Source of the DNA: Oscillospiraceae bacterium
Lineage (GTDB): Bacteria; Bacillota; Clostridia; UMGS1840; HGM11507
Length of the DNA: 8,770 nt
Direction of reading: 5' to 3'
Assembly: GCA_015068525.1 (NCBI GenBank)
Contig: SVKJ01000039.1
Span: 1-8,770, forward strand
Below the pieces are notes generated by a model that saw only the letters and a list, made by a program, of their open reading frames with translations, searched no databases and had not been told where the DNA came from. Both the position numbers and the translations under genes were made by a program. Positions 1 through 5,455 of this stretch are shown here, piece by piece (the first letter of the stretch is position 1; every line of letters begins with the position of its first letter).

Positions 1-90
1 TATTATGTAAGAAATTATGCAATATATCGAACATCAGAGGGAGAAGAAATAATAGAGTATTCCAAAAATAGCTTACTTGTTTTTGAGTAG
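1..90 (+). CDS. C-terminal end of an unidentified protein (5' truncated)
   Basis: An open frame enters from the window edge and ends at TAG 88-90, giving 29 residues that begin YYVRNYAIYRTSEGEE and end in SLLVFE. The stop is followed after 20 bp by a well-placed ribosome binding site and the next start, so an operon arrangement is likely. The Y-x-V-R-x-Y-A-x-Y pattern with a short polar turn and a final beta-like stretch resembles the last strands of Ig-like or fibronectin-like modules that end many secreted clostridial proteins. That resemblance is an impression from memory, and the fragment is too short to name a family. It could instead be the tail of an enzyme. Confidence 0.5.
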   Translation, partial: YYVRNYAIYRTSEGEEIIEYSKNSLLVFE

Positions 91-95
91 CAAAA

Positions 96-101
96 GGGAG
101 G
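96..101 (+). promoter_or_regulatory. Ribosome binding site of the 46-residue peptide gene
   Basis: GGGAGG lies 9 nt before ATG 111. This strong, correctly spaced site is the main reason to treat the short frame at 111-251 as a translated gene. Confidence 0.7.
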
Positions 102-110
102 AATAAAAAT

Positions 111-251
111 ATGAAAGAATATAATAAACCGATTATTGAAGAGAAATGCATATTAAATAATTATAAAATTTCTTCATTGTCGGACTGGCAGGAAAAGTCA
201 CCGGGAGTCGAATATGAAAATGCAATAACATCTTATAATCTCTATTCATAA
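111..251 (+). CDS. Small peptide (46 aa) with an N-terminal Y-x-x-P motif
   Basis: The frame runs from ATG 111 to TAA 249-251 and begins MKEYNKPIIEEKC. It has a strong ribosome binding site and sits between two plus-strand genes; the next start, ATG 270, is 18 nt past its stop. Visible features are a charged N-terminus with Y4-N-K-P7, a single Cys13, one Trp, and a polar C-terminus rich in Ser, Tyr and Asn. There is no signal peptide and no membrane segment. Many Clostridia encode short proteins that start M-K-x-Y-x-x-P-x-I/V-E, and a Y-x-x-P element also occurs in leader peptides of lasso-type ribosomal peptides. No modification enzyme, protease or transporter is visible here, so a peptide-product role is only a possibility. 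Function unknown. Confidence 0.6.
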   Translation: MKEYNKPIIEEKCILNNYKISSLSDWQEKSPGVEYENAITSYNLYS

Positions 252-254
252 ATG

Positions 255-260
255 AAAGGA
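255..260 (+). promoter_or_regulatory. Ribosome binding site that sets the GH20 start at 270
   Basis: AAAGGA lies 9 nt before ATG 270. The earlier in-frame ATG at 252 has no purine-rich site in front of it and abuts the previous stop codon, so 270 is the preferred start. Confidence 0.6.
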
Positions 261-269
261 CAAATAAAA

Positions 270-2108
270 ATGATAAACTTTAAATTTTTACCGGAAGAAT
301 TAAAAGATGGTATAAATCAATTAAAAGATTTTATCAAAGAAAGTTTTGTTTTGGAGGATATCAATATTATTGCGGAACGCGGAGAAACAAATGAAATAGA
401 ATATAAAGATGGAATATACAAAATTATATACCAAAAAAAAGTATACTTTTTCAGGGCTTTAAGTTTAATTAAAGATACTCGGAATAAACTTGATATATCG
501 GAACCGTCAAAAATAGCAAATGCAGGAGTACAACTTGATTTATCAAGAAATGCTGCACTTACTGTCAGTTCACTTAAAGAATATATGGATTATATGGCAA
601 AAATGGGAATGAATAAACTTTATTTATATATGGAGGATATGTTTGAAGTTCCAAAGAGAAAATATTTCGGATACCTGAGGGGACGATATACAAAAGAAGA
701 ACTTAAAGAAATTGATGATTACGGGTTTAATTACGGTATTGAAGTAATACCCAGCATTCAGGCATTGGGGCACCTTTATCAGTATTTGCAATATGAAGAG
801 TCTTTTGATGTAAAAGATACTCAGGGAGAATTGATGGTAGGAGAAGAAAAAACTTACATATTTATTGAAAATATGATAAAATCAGTTCTTGAACCGTTCA
901 GAACAAATAAAATATTACTTGGCATGGATGAAACTCATACTTTAGGTCTTGGAAATTATCTTAAGAAAAACGGGTATAAAAATTCCAGGGAAATTTATTT
1001 AAAACATCTTAATAAAGTCTTCGAAATTGCCGATAAACTTGATGTTCAAGCTATGATTTACAGTGATATGTTTTTTAATATGTCTTCACAAAAAGGATAT
1101 TATTATGATAAAGACTCTGAAATAACAGAAGATACAATATCAAAAATTCCAGAGAATGCAACTCTTATCTACTGGCATTACGGCGAAGAGTACGGCTGCG
1201 ATGATTATATGCTGAAAAAACATAAAAAGCTAAAAAGGAAAGTAATATTTTTCGGAGGTGCATGGACGTGGTCAGGGCATCTTCCTGAAACAAACTATGC
1301 ACTTGAATGTACAGAACTGGCGCTTAGGGCTTGCAGTAAATATAATATAGATGAAACTATTATAACTGTGTGGGGAGATAATGGCAATGAATGTAATCAT
1401 TTTTACAGTTTGCTTACTCTTTGTTATGCAGCTGAATATTCTTACGGAAATGAAAAAAAATATCGTGAAAGATTTGAGTGTATAACAGGGACAAGTCCGG
1501 AAATGTTTGAAAATATGAGTGCCTATCAGAATGCGTACGGCAATACTGTAAAGCTCACCGACTTTACAAAGAGGTTTCACGGAAAAACATTATTTTATCA
1601 GGATATTTTGCTTGGAAAGGCTGATTTGTATTTAAAAGAACAACCAATGAGCGAGCATTATAGTAAGTATGCAGAAAAATTTTCCGAATATGCAAAAACA
1701 AAAAATGTATGGCAACCTCACTATGAATATATATCATATATTTTCAAAACTTTGGAAATAAAATGTTATATTGCGGAAAAATTAAGGGATGCTTATAAAA
1801 AACAAGATAAAAAAGAACTTTCAAAGATTGCTTCGTTGCTGAAAAATGATTTGTATTTGTTTATAGATACTTGCCATAAAATGCATAAAAAACTGTGGTT
1901 TTTATATAATAAACCATTTGGATGGGAAGTTATAGATATAAGATATGCAGGGCTTAAGGCAAGAGCACTGACTGCATTTGAACGAATTGATGGGTATTTA
2001 AACGGAGAAATCAGTATAATAGAAGAACTTGAAGAGGAAATACTTCCGTATACATTCAGTCCGTTTACCAAATATCCTAAAATAGCAACGAATACATACG
2101 AATTTTAA
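270..2108 (+). CDS. Cytoplasmic glycoside hydrolase family 20 (beta-N-acetylhexosaminidase-like)
   Basis: This 612-residue protein is a family 20 glycoside hydrolase, expected to release terminal beta-linked N-acetylglucosamine or N-acetylgalactosamine (or a related sugar) by substrate-assisted catalysis. A short N-terminal domain leads into a TIM barrel starting near residue 85 (AGVQLDLSRN). The family's catalytic Asp-Glu pair is visible as G-M-D220-E221-T-H. Other expected elements are the strand ending in GH168, the WHYGEEYG segment and the aromatic W332-T-W334 stretch. A helical C-terminal region of about 200 residues follows the barrel. No signal peptide or anchor is seen, so it should act in the cytoplasm on imported oligosaccharides, much like the streptococcal GcnA/GH20C enzymes of similar size. 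Sugar preference cannot be read from the sequence. The start at 270 is chosen on ribosome-binding-site spacing; ATG 252 would add six residues. The gene is very AT-rich, like most of the left half of the window. Confidence 0.85.
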   Translation: MINFKFLPEELKDGINQLKDFIKESFVLEDINIIAERGETNEIEYKDGIYKIIYQKKVYFFRALSLIKDTRNKLDISEPSKIANAGVQLDLSRNAALTVSSLKEYMDYMAKMGMNKLYLYMEDMFEVPKRKYFGYLRGRYTKEELKEIDDYGFNYGIEVIPSIQALGHLYQYLQYEESFDVKDTQGELMVGEEKTYIFIENMIKSVLEPFRTNKILLGMDETHTLGLGNYLKKNGYKNSREIYLKHLNKVFEIADKLDVQAMIYSDMFFNMSSQKGYYYDKDSEITEDTISKIPENATLIYWHYGEEYGCDDYMLKKHKKLKRKVIFFGGAWTWSGHLPETNYALECTELALRACSKYNIDETIITVWGDNGNECNHFYSLLTLCYAAEYSYGNEKKYRERFECITGTSPEMFENMSAYQNAYGNTVKLTDFTKRFHGKTLFYQDILLGKADLYLKEQPMSEHYSKYAEKFSEYAKTKNVWQPHYEYISYIFKTLEIKCYIAEKLRDAYKKQDKKELSKIASLLKNDLYLFIDTCHKMHKKLWFLYNKPFGWEVIDIRYAGLKARALTAFERIDGYLNGEISIIEELEEEILPYTFSPFTKYPKIATNTYEF

Positions 2109-2110
2109 TT

Positions 2111-2141
2111 AAAAAGATGGACAAAAAGTGTCCATCTTTTT
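2111..2141 (+). terminator. Bidirectional terminator between GH20 and ttcA
   Basis: A perfect 13-bp inverted repeat (2111-2123 and 2129-2141, loop AAAAG) starts with five A and ends with five T. The same hairpin therefore has a U-tract on either strand and can end both convergent genes. It reaches into the stop codon of the minus-strand gene. Confidence 0.85.
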
Positions 2142-2868
2142 ATGATGTTCTAATATTTTTTATTCCCCAACCGTCAATATCTGAACGCACTAAAGAGCCA
2201 AAAACTCTTTCTTTTAAATCGGGGTAGTCTTTTAAAGTGTTTTTTATAAAATCTTTTATATCCTGCCTTTTTGTTTTTCCATCAACGGGGCAGGGATTTT
2301 TTATTATAGGAAGATTGTTTTTAATCGCTGAACTTTTTATCTCAAATTCGTGAGCATATATCAAAGGTCTTATCTGATAAATATCAGTTCGGTCCAAGTA
2401 TGTTACAGGGGAGAAACATCCTATGCGGCCTTCATATAATAAACATAAGAAAAATGTTTCAATAACATCATCAAAATGATGACCTAAAGCCACTTTGTTA
2501 AAACCCATTTCTTTTGCTGCCTCGTTTAATGCCCCTTTTCTCATCTTTGAACAAAGTGAACAAGGATTGCTTTCTTTTCTTATATCAAATATTATTTCTT
2601 TTATACTTGTTTTTACTACTTTGTAAGGAATGCCTTTTTCCTTGCAGAATTTAATGACGTCCGATGAGTCAAAATCATTAAAACCCATATCGACAGTAAT
2701 ACCAACAAGGTCAAATTTTTTCGGATAAAATCTTTTAAGTTCCCACATAGCATTAAGAAGAACCATACTGTCTTTCCCTCCGGAAACACCAACTGCGATT
2801 TTATCCCCTTCGTCTATCATATTATAATCGTCAACAGCGCGCCTTAAGTAACTTAATATTTTTCTCAA
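2140..2868 (-). CDS. ttcA: TtcA-family tRNA thiolation enzyme (PP-loop ATPase)
   Basis: The protein belongs to the TtcA/TilS adenine-nucleotide alpha-hydrolase superfamily. TtcA activates a tRNA cytidine with ATP and inserts sulfur to make 2-thiocytidine, using an iron-sulfur cluster. With the TTG start it has 242 residues. The PP-loop SGGKDS is at 29-34, the Cys pair of NPCSLC is C103/C106, and the later cluster cysteine is in NPCPVDG (C193). These match the three cluster cysteines of characterised TtcA. The conserved GHHFDDVIET segment is also present. I chose TTG 2868 because GGAGAG lies 6 nt upstream and the protein then opens LRKILSYLRRAVDDYN, where I recall clostridial relatives starting; ATG 2901 would add 11 residues but has a poor binding site. 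It is convergent with GH20 and divergent from rplM. The exact tRNA target in this organism is inferred. Confidence 0.85.
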   Translation of the reverse strand: MRKILSYLRRAVDDYNMIDEGDKIAVGVSGGKDSMVLLNAMWELKRFYPKKFDLVGITVDMGFNDFDSSDVIKFCKEKGIPYKVVKTSIKEIIFDIRKESNPCSLCSKMRKGALNEAAKEMGFNKVALGHHFDDVIETFFLCLLYEGRIGCFSPVTYLDRTDIYQIRPLIYAHEFEIKSSAIKNNLPIIKNPCPVDGKTKRQDIKDFIKNTLKDYPDLKERVFGSLVRSDIDGWGIKNIRTS

Positions 2869-2874
2869 GATAAT

Positions 2875-2880
2875 CTCTCC
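2875..2880 (-). promoter_or_regulatory. Ribosome binding site supporting the TTG start of ttcA
   Basis: On the minus strand GGAGAG is followed after 6 nt by TTG 2868, the ideal geometry. The upstream ATG at 2901 is preceded only by AT-rich sequence without a Shine-Dalgarno match. Confidence 0.6.
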
Positions 2881-2960
2881 ATTCACCTTATTATATAACA
2901 TTTTTCATAAAATTACAATAAGATAAAAAAATAAAAAGTGAAATAGGAAATTAGAAAAAT

Positions 2961-2995
2961 AAAGAAAAACGAAGAAAATCAAAGAAAATTGAAGA
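2961..2995 (+). repeat. Short purine-rich direct repeat in the ttcA-rplM spacer
   Basis: Positions 2961-2975 and 2981-2995 match at 13 of 15 bases (AAAGAAAA, two variable bases, GAAGA) with a 20-bp period. They sit inside a longer strand-biased purine tract from about 2926 to 3000. It may be simple low-complexity DNA; no known regulatory element is recognised. Confidence 0.4.
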
Positions 2996-3010
2996 TTGAG
3001 TTTTATATAT

Positions 3011-3060
3011 TAAAAAAATTAAAAAAAGTTATTGACAAAAATTTTAAGATGTATTACAAT
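3011..3060 (+). promoter_or_regulatory. Strong vegetative promoter of rplM-rpsI with A-tract upstream element
   Basis: A perfect -35 box TTGACA (3032-3037), a 17-bp spacer and the -10 box TACAAT (3055-3060) form a near-consensus housekeeping promoter. Two seven-A tracts at about 3012-3027 lie where an UP element would contact the RNA polymerase alpha subunits. Transcription should start near 3067, giving a leader of only about 30 nt before ATG 3098. Confidence 0.85.
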
Positions 3061-3097
3061 AATAAACGTTGAAAAAATAAATGGGAGGAAAGTTTAA

Positions 3098-3529
3098 ATG
3101 AAAAGCACATATTTAATGAAGCCATCAGAAGTTCAGAAAAAATGGTATATCATTGACGCTGAAGGCAAAGTATTAGGTAGAGTTGCTACTCAGGTTGCAA
3201 CTATTTTAAGAGGTAAACACCGTCCAACATATACACCAAATGTAGATTGTGGAGATAACGTTATCGTTATTAACTGTGAAAAAGCAGTTTTAACAGGTAA
3301 AAAGTTAGATGACAAATTCTATTACAGACATACAGGTCACATCGGTGGTATGAAGGCTACAAGTTACAGAGAATTAATGGAAAAGAAACCGGAACAGGCT
3401 ATGATGCTTGCTATTAAAGGTATGCTTCCAAAAAATTCTTTAGGTAGAAAAATGCTTACTAATGTAAGAGTATACAGAGGTGCTGAACACGATAATGCTG
3501 CTCAGAAACCTGAAGTATACAACGGTTAA
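3098..3529 (+). CDS. rplM: 50S ribosomal protein L13
   Basis: L13 is an early-assembling protein of the large ribosomal subunit that binds 23S rRNA. The 143-residue length is normal for bacteria, and the sequence is typical from end to end: the KKWYIIDAEGKVLGRVA opening, LRGKHRPTYTPNVDCGD, the FYYRHTGHIGG segment, the AIKGMLPKNSLGRKM block and the VYRGAEHDNAAQKPE ending. GGGAGG at 3083-3088 gives a strong translation start. It is the first gene of a two-gene operon with rpsI, 17 bp downstream, an order conserved across bacteria so that the two proteins are made together. No L13 leader RNA fits in the short untranslated region. Confidence 0.98.
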   Translation: MKSTYLMKPSEVQKKWYIIDAEGKVLGRVATQVATILRGKHRPTYTPNVDCGDNVIVINCEKAVLTGKKLDDKFYYRHTGHIGGMKATSYRELMEKKPEQAMMLAIKGMLPKNSLGRKMLTNVRVYRGAEHDNAAQKPEVYNG

Positions 3530-3546
3530 GAAGGGAGGATATTTTA

Positions 3547-3945
3547 ATGGCTAAAGTTAAAGAAACATTCTACGGAACAGGTAGAAGAAAAAGTTCTGTA
3601 GCAAGAGTCAGAATAGTTAGCGGTAAAGGTAACATTATCATTAACGACAGAACTATAGATGATTATTTCGGATTAGAAACATTAAAACTTATCGTTCGTC
3701 AACCGCTTGCATTAACAGGTAACGAAGGTAAAATCGATGTTATCGCTAAAGTATCCGGCGGCGGAGTAACAGGTCAGGCCGGAGCAATCAGACACGGTAT
3801 TTCAAGAGCACTTCTTAAATTAGATGAAAACTTAAGAGGCGATCTTAAAAAAGCAGGTTTCTTAACAAGAGACCCAAGAATGAAAGAAAGAAAGAAATAC
3901 GGCTTAAAAGCTGCTCGTCGTGCACCACAATTTTCAAAGAGATAA
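3547..3945 (+). CDS. rpsI: 30S ribosomal protein S9
   Basis: S9 is a small-subunit protein whose C-terminal tail reaches the P site and contacts initiator and peptidyl tRNA. The 132 residues show the family hallmarks: YGTGRRKSSVARVRI near the start, GGGVTGQAGAIRHGISRALL in the middle, and the basic tail RMKERKKYGLKAARRAPQFSKR with the invariant Lys-Arg end. GGGAGG at 3533-3538 lies 8 nt before ATG 3547. It is co-transcribed with rplM and followed by an intrinsic terminator. Confidence 0.98.
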   Translation: MAKVKETFYGTGRRKSSVARVRIVSGKGNIIINDRTIDDYFGLETLKLIVRQPLALTGNEGKIDVIAKVSGGGVTGQAGAIRHGISRALLKLDENLRGDLKKAGFLTRDPRMKERKKYGLKAARRAPQFSKR

Positions 3946-3957
3946 TTATTATCTATC

Positions 3958-3993
3958 AAAAATCCCGGAAACAAGATGTTTCTGGGATTTTTT
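3958..3993 (+). terminator. Intrinsic terminator of rplM-rpsI
   Basis: Positions 3961-3973 pair with 3977-3989 around the loop AGA, with one G-U wobble; flanking A and T bases extend the stem. A run of T from 3988 to 3993 follows. This is a classic rho-independent terminator just after the rpsI stop. Confidence 0.9.
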
Positions 3994-4301
3994 ATTGTTA
4001 ATTGACATAACAAGGTTTTCTGAAAAACATAAACTTTAGTTTATTAGTTTTTCGTGAGGTTTTAATATAATTTTAAAATTTGATAGCGAAAAATAGAATG
4101 ATCGTTAAAAGTAGTGAAAGTGTGCTTATAAAATGAATGGTTGCAAGATTATAAGCGAATATTTCCGGAGTTTATTCTTCAAATGCCCTATATGATATAG
4201 ATAAGATGAAAATAAAGGCATTCAATTATCTTACAAAAGCTGAAAAGTTTTGCTGCACTAACAACAAAACGTAAAAAGATTATTATTATCTTTAAAAAAA
4301 C
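3994..4301. other. Non-coding spacer between the ribosomal operon and the radC promoter
   Basis: About 300 bp of AT-rich sequence holds no credible gene. Two short overlapping open frames at about 4135-4260 (one containing DYKRIFPEFILQMPYM, the other NALYDIDKMKIKAFNYLTKAEK) look protein-like, but neither has a proper start and ribosome binding site, so they could be remnants of a decayed gene. A 7-bp inverted repeat (4125-4131 and 4149-4155) is present but lacks a T-tract. No known RNA element is recognised. Confidence 0.4.
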
Positions 4302-4330
4302 TTGATGTATGGTTAAAAATGTGATAAACT
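4302..4330 (+). promoter_or_regulatory. Promoter of radC
   Basis: TTGATG (4302-4307), a 17-bp spacer and TAAACT (4325-4330) give a good housekeeping promoter. Its start point would be near 4337, about 25 nt before the preferred radC start. Confidence 0.65.
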
Positions 4331-4361
4331 ATTATAAAGAATCAAAAAGGTAATGGTATAT

Positions 4362-5042
4362 ATGTCAGATAATAAACTTCATAATAAACATCGCGAACGC
4401 GTAAGGGAAAGATATTTAAAAGAGGGTATAGATTCATTTGAACCTCATCAGGTACTCGAATTGATATTGTTTTATGCTATCGCAAGAAAAGATACAAACG
4501 AACTTGCTCACAAACTCTTAGATAAATTCGGTAATTTGAACAGTGTGTTTGAAGCGTCCCCGAAAGAACTTACAAAAGTTGATGGAATAGGCGAGGGAAC
4601 AGCGGTTTTTCTAAATCTTTTTTCTCAGGTAAGAAGAAAGTGCGAACTGGATGAACTTAAAAATTCAACTTATATTACCACTTCTAAAATGTCAGGGGAA
4701 TTTTGTACAAAACTTTTTTCGGGAAGACTTTACGAATGCTTTTTTATAGTTGCGTTAAATGGTAAGAATAAAGTTGTAAATTTTGAAAAATTAAGCGAAG
4801 GCACAATAAAAGATGTTGAGATATATCCACGAAAAGTAGTTTCTTTTGCTTTGCAGAATAATGCTCAAAAGATTATACTTGCACATAATCATCCAGGAGG
4901 TCTTGTGTCACCATCTAACGATGATATAGATACTACGGATATGCTTAAAAACATGCTCAAGGTAATAGGTGTGGAATTATCTGATCATATAATAGTGTCA
5001 GGTGATGATTATTCAAGTTTTAAAGATTTTGATTTGTTGTAG
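4362..5042 (+). CDS. radC: RadC-family JAB/JAMM metalloprotease-like protein
   Basis: The protein has the usual RadC length (226 residues) and architecture. A helix-hairpin-helix region sits at about residues 66-85 (LTKVDGIGEGTAVFL), followed by the C-terminal RadC (MPN/JAB) domain. The zinc-binding JAMM signature is complete: H175-N-H177-P-G-G, then S185 and D188, with the upstream glutamate in the LSEGT segment. The family was long called a DNA repair protein, but that role is not supported for most members and the true substrate is unknown. ATG 4362 is preferred because AAAAGG (4345-4350) is too close to ATG 4353 and 11 nt from 4362; the earlier start would add three residues. The gene stands alone, with its own promoter and terminator. 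This looks like the chromosomal housekeeping copy. Confidence 0.93.
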   Translation: MSDNKLHNKHRERVRERYLKEGIDSFEPHQVLELILFYAIARKDTNELAHKLLDKFGNLNSVFEASPKELTKVDGIGEGTAVFLNLFSQVRRKCELDELKNSTYITTSKMSGEFCTKLFSGRLYECFFIVALNGKNKVVNFEKLSEGTIKDVEIYPRKVVSFALQNNAQKIILAHNHPGGLVSPSNDDIDTTDMLKNMLKVIGVELSDHIIVSGDDYSSFKDFDLL

Positions 5043-5052
5043 AAAATGGTAT

Positions 5053-5100
5053 AGGGGCATGGTGGTTTTATAAAAAACTGCCATGCCCCTGAACTTTTTT
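5053..5100 (+). terminator. Intrinsic terminator of radC
   Basis: A 17-bp stem (5053-5069 with 5074-5090, two G-U wobbles, 4-nt loop) begins with AGGGGCATGG and is followed by six T at 5095-5100. It lies 10 bp past the radC stop. Confidence 0.9.
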
Positions 5101-5109
5101 ATTGTGAAA

Positions 5110-5147
5110 TCAAAGGCTCTCCGATGTGATTATGCCTTTGACTTTTT
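5110..5147. terminator. Second hairpin between radC and the spoIVB remnant
   Basis: TCAAAGGC (5110-5117) pairs perfectly with GCCTTTGA (5134-5141) across a 16-nt loop, and five T follow at 5143-5147 on the plus strand. It may be a back-up terminator for radC or, less well, the end signal for the minus-strand spoIVB transcript, since the minus-strand T-tract is weak. The rest of 5101-5163 shows nothing else. Confidence 0.5.
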
Positions 5148-5163
5148 AGAATGTTTTAGGTTT

Positions 5164-5287
5164 TCATTCGATTTTATTAAGCATATTCTCAATAAATATA
5201 CCATACCCACGGGTTGGGTCATTGACAAATACGTGAGTAACTGCACCGATTAGTTTGCCATTCTGAATTATCGGTGAACCGCTCACG
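5164..5287 (-). pseudogene. spoIVB: spoIVB 3' fragment: C-terminal end of the SpoIVB sporulation protease, interrupted at the active-site motif
   Basis: SpoIVB is a forespore-made serine protease (family S55) secreted into the space between the spore membranes. It triggers SpoIVFB-dependent pro-sigma-K processing. The last 41 or so codons are present: VSGSPIIQNG, GAVTHVFVNDPTRGYG and IFIENMLNKIE, then TGA at 5164-5166. This matches my knowledge of the family C-terminus, where the motif reads GMSGSPIIQNGK and its first serine is catalytic; that serine codon is at 5281-5283. Directly upstream the frame changes to unrelated sequence (CCPLLTTV instead of the usual GIVQGM). The signal segment, PDZ domain and the rest of the protease domain are absent from the window. 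The frame stays open to an ATG at 5400, which would make a 78-residue fusion, but it could not be an active protease. The missing 5' part should lie beyond 8770 on the same strand if an element has split the gene. Confidence 0.8.
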
Positions 5288-5310
5288 ACTGTTGTCAATA
5301 GGGGACAACA
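5284..5310. other. Probable attachment-site junction of the element in spoIVB
   Basis: Similarity to SpoIVB stops at about 5284-5287. Next to it a perfect 7-bp inverted repeat, TGTTGTC (5290-5296) and GACAACA (5304-5310), surrounds a 7-nt centre. Large serine recombinases bind imperfect palindromes around a 2-bp crossover core, so this is a plausible half of attL or attR. The exact core cannot be fixed without the other end or an uninterrupted spoIVB. The same repeat is followed by six T and could instead form a weak hairpin terminator on the plus strand. Confidence 0.5.
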
Positions 5311-5321
5311 TTTTTTAAGGA

Positions 5322-5333
5322 GGAAAATTTTCC
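5322..5333. repeat. 12-bp perfect palindrome in the element end
   Basis: GGAAAATTTTCC is a complete palindrome between the putative attachment site and the bidirectional -10 region. It could be a recombinase or repressor binding site; the sequence alone does not tell. Confidence 0.4.
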
Positions 5334-5346
5334 CGAAGTGATAATG

Positions 5347-5355
5347 TGTTATAAT
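5347..5355 (+). promoter_or_regulatory. Extended -10 promoter element in the element end
   Basis: TGTTATAAT is a perfect extended -10 element. The -35 region is poor (TTTTCC at 5328-5333 with 16-bp spacing), as is usual for extended -10 promoters. Because TATAATTATA (5350-5359) is palindromic, the minus strand also carries TGCTATAAT, so divergent transcription is possible: plus strand into the recombinase 3' end, minus strand across the junction into the spoIVB fragment. Confidence 0.4.
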
Positions 5356-5380
5356 TATAGCATAGAAAGGACGACGTAAT

Positions 5381-5455
5381 ATGTCGATGGAGTGTATCAT
5401 GAAAAGAAAAATATACAGTATCGAAAATCAAGAAACCTTAACTTTGGAGGAATAA
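5381..5455 (+). CDS. Possible 24-residue peptide frame, partly antisense to the recombinase 3' end
   Basis: ATG 5381 follows an AAAGGA-like site (5366-5371) and the extended -10 element by ordinary distances. The frame (MSMECIMKRKIYSIENQ...) ends at TAA 5453-5455, overlapping the last 28 bases of the recombinase gene on the other strand. An inner ATG at 5399 would give 18 residues. No family is recognised, and this may be chance. Confidence 0.2.
   Translation: MSMECIMKRKIYSIENQETLTLEE

Noticed and set aside
252..269. Six-residue longer start (ATG 252) for the GH20 gene
   Set aside because: No ribosome binding site precedes it, whereas ATG 270 has AAAGGA at the right distance.
1272..2071. 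Minus-strand open frames opposite the GH20 gene
   Set aside because: The plus-strand frame is a clear full-length enzyme; the antisense frames are Ser/Ile-rich shadows.
5219..5300. TTGACA boxes (plus 5222-5227; minus complement near 5293-5298) as promoters in the spoIVB fragment
   Set aside because: Neither has a convincing -10 box at 16-18 bp; the first lies in conserved spoIVB coding sequence.
5164..5400. A 78-residue intact small gene starting at ATG 5400
   Set aside because: Only the last ~41 codons match SpoIVB. The first part is untypical sequence from the element end, without a ribosome binding site, so a disrupted gene explains it better.
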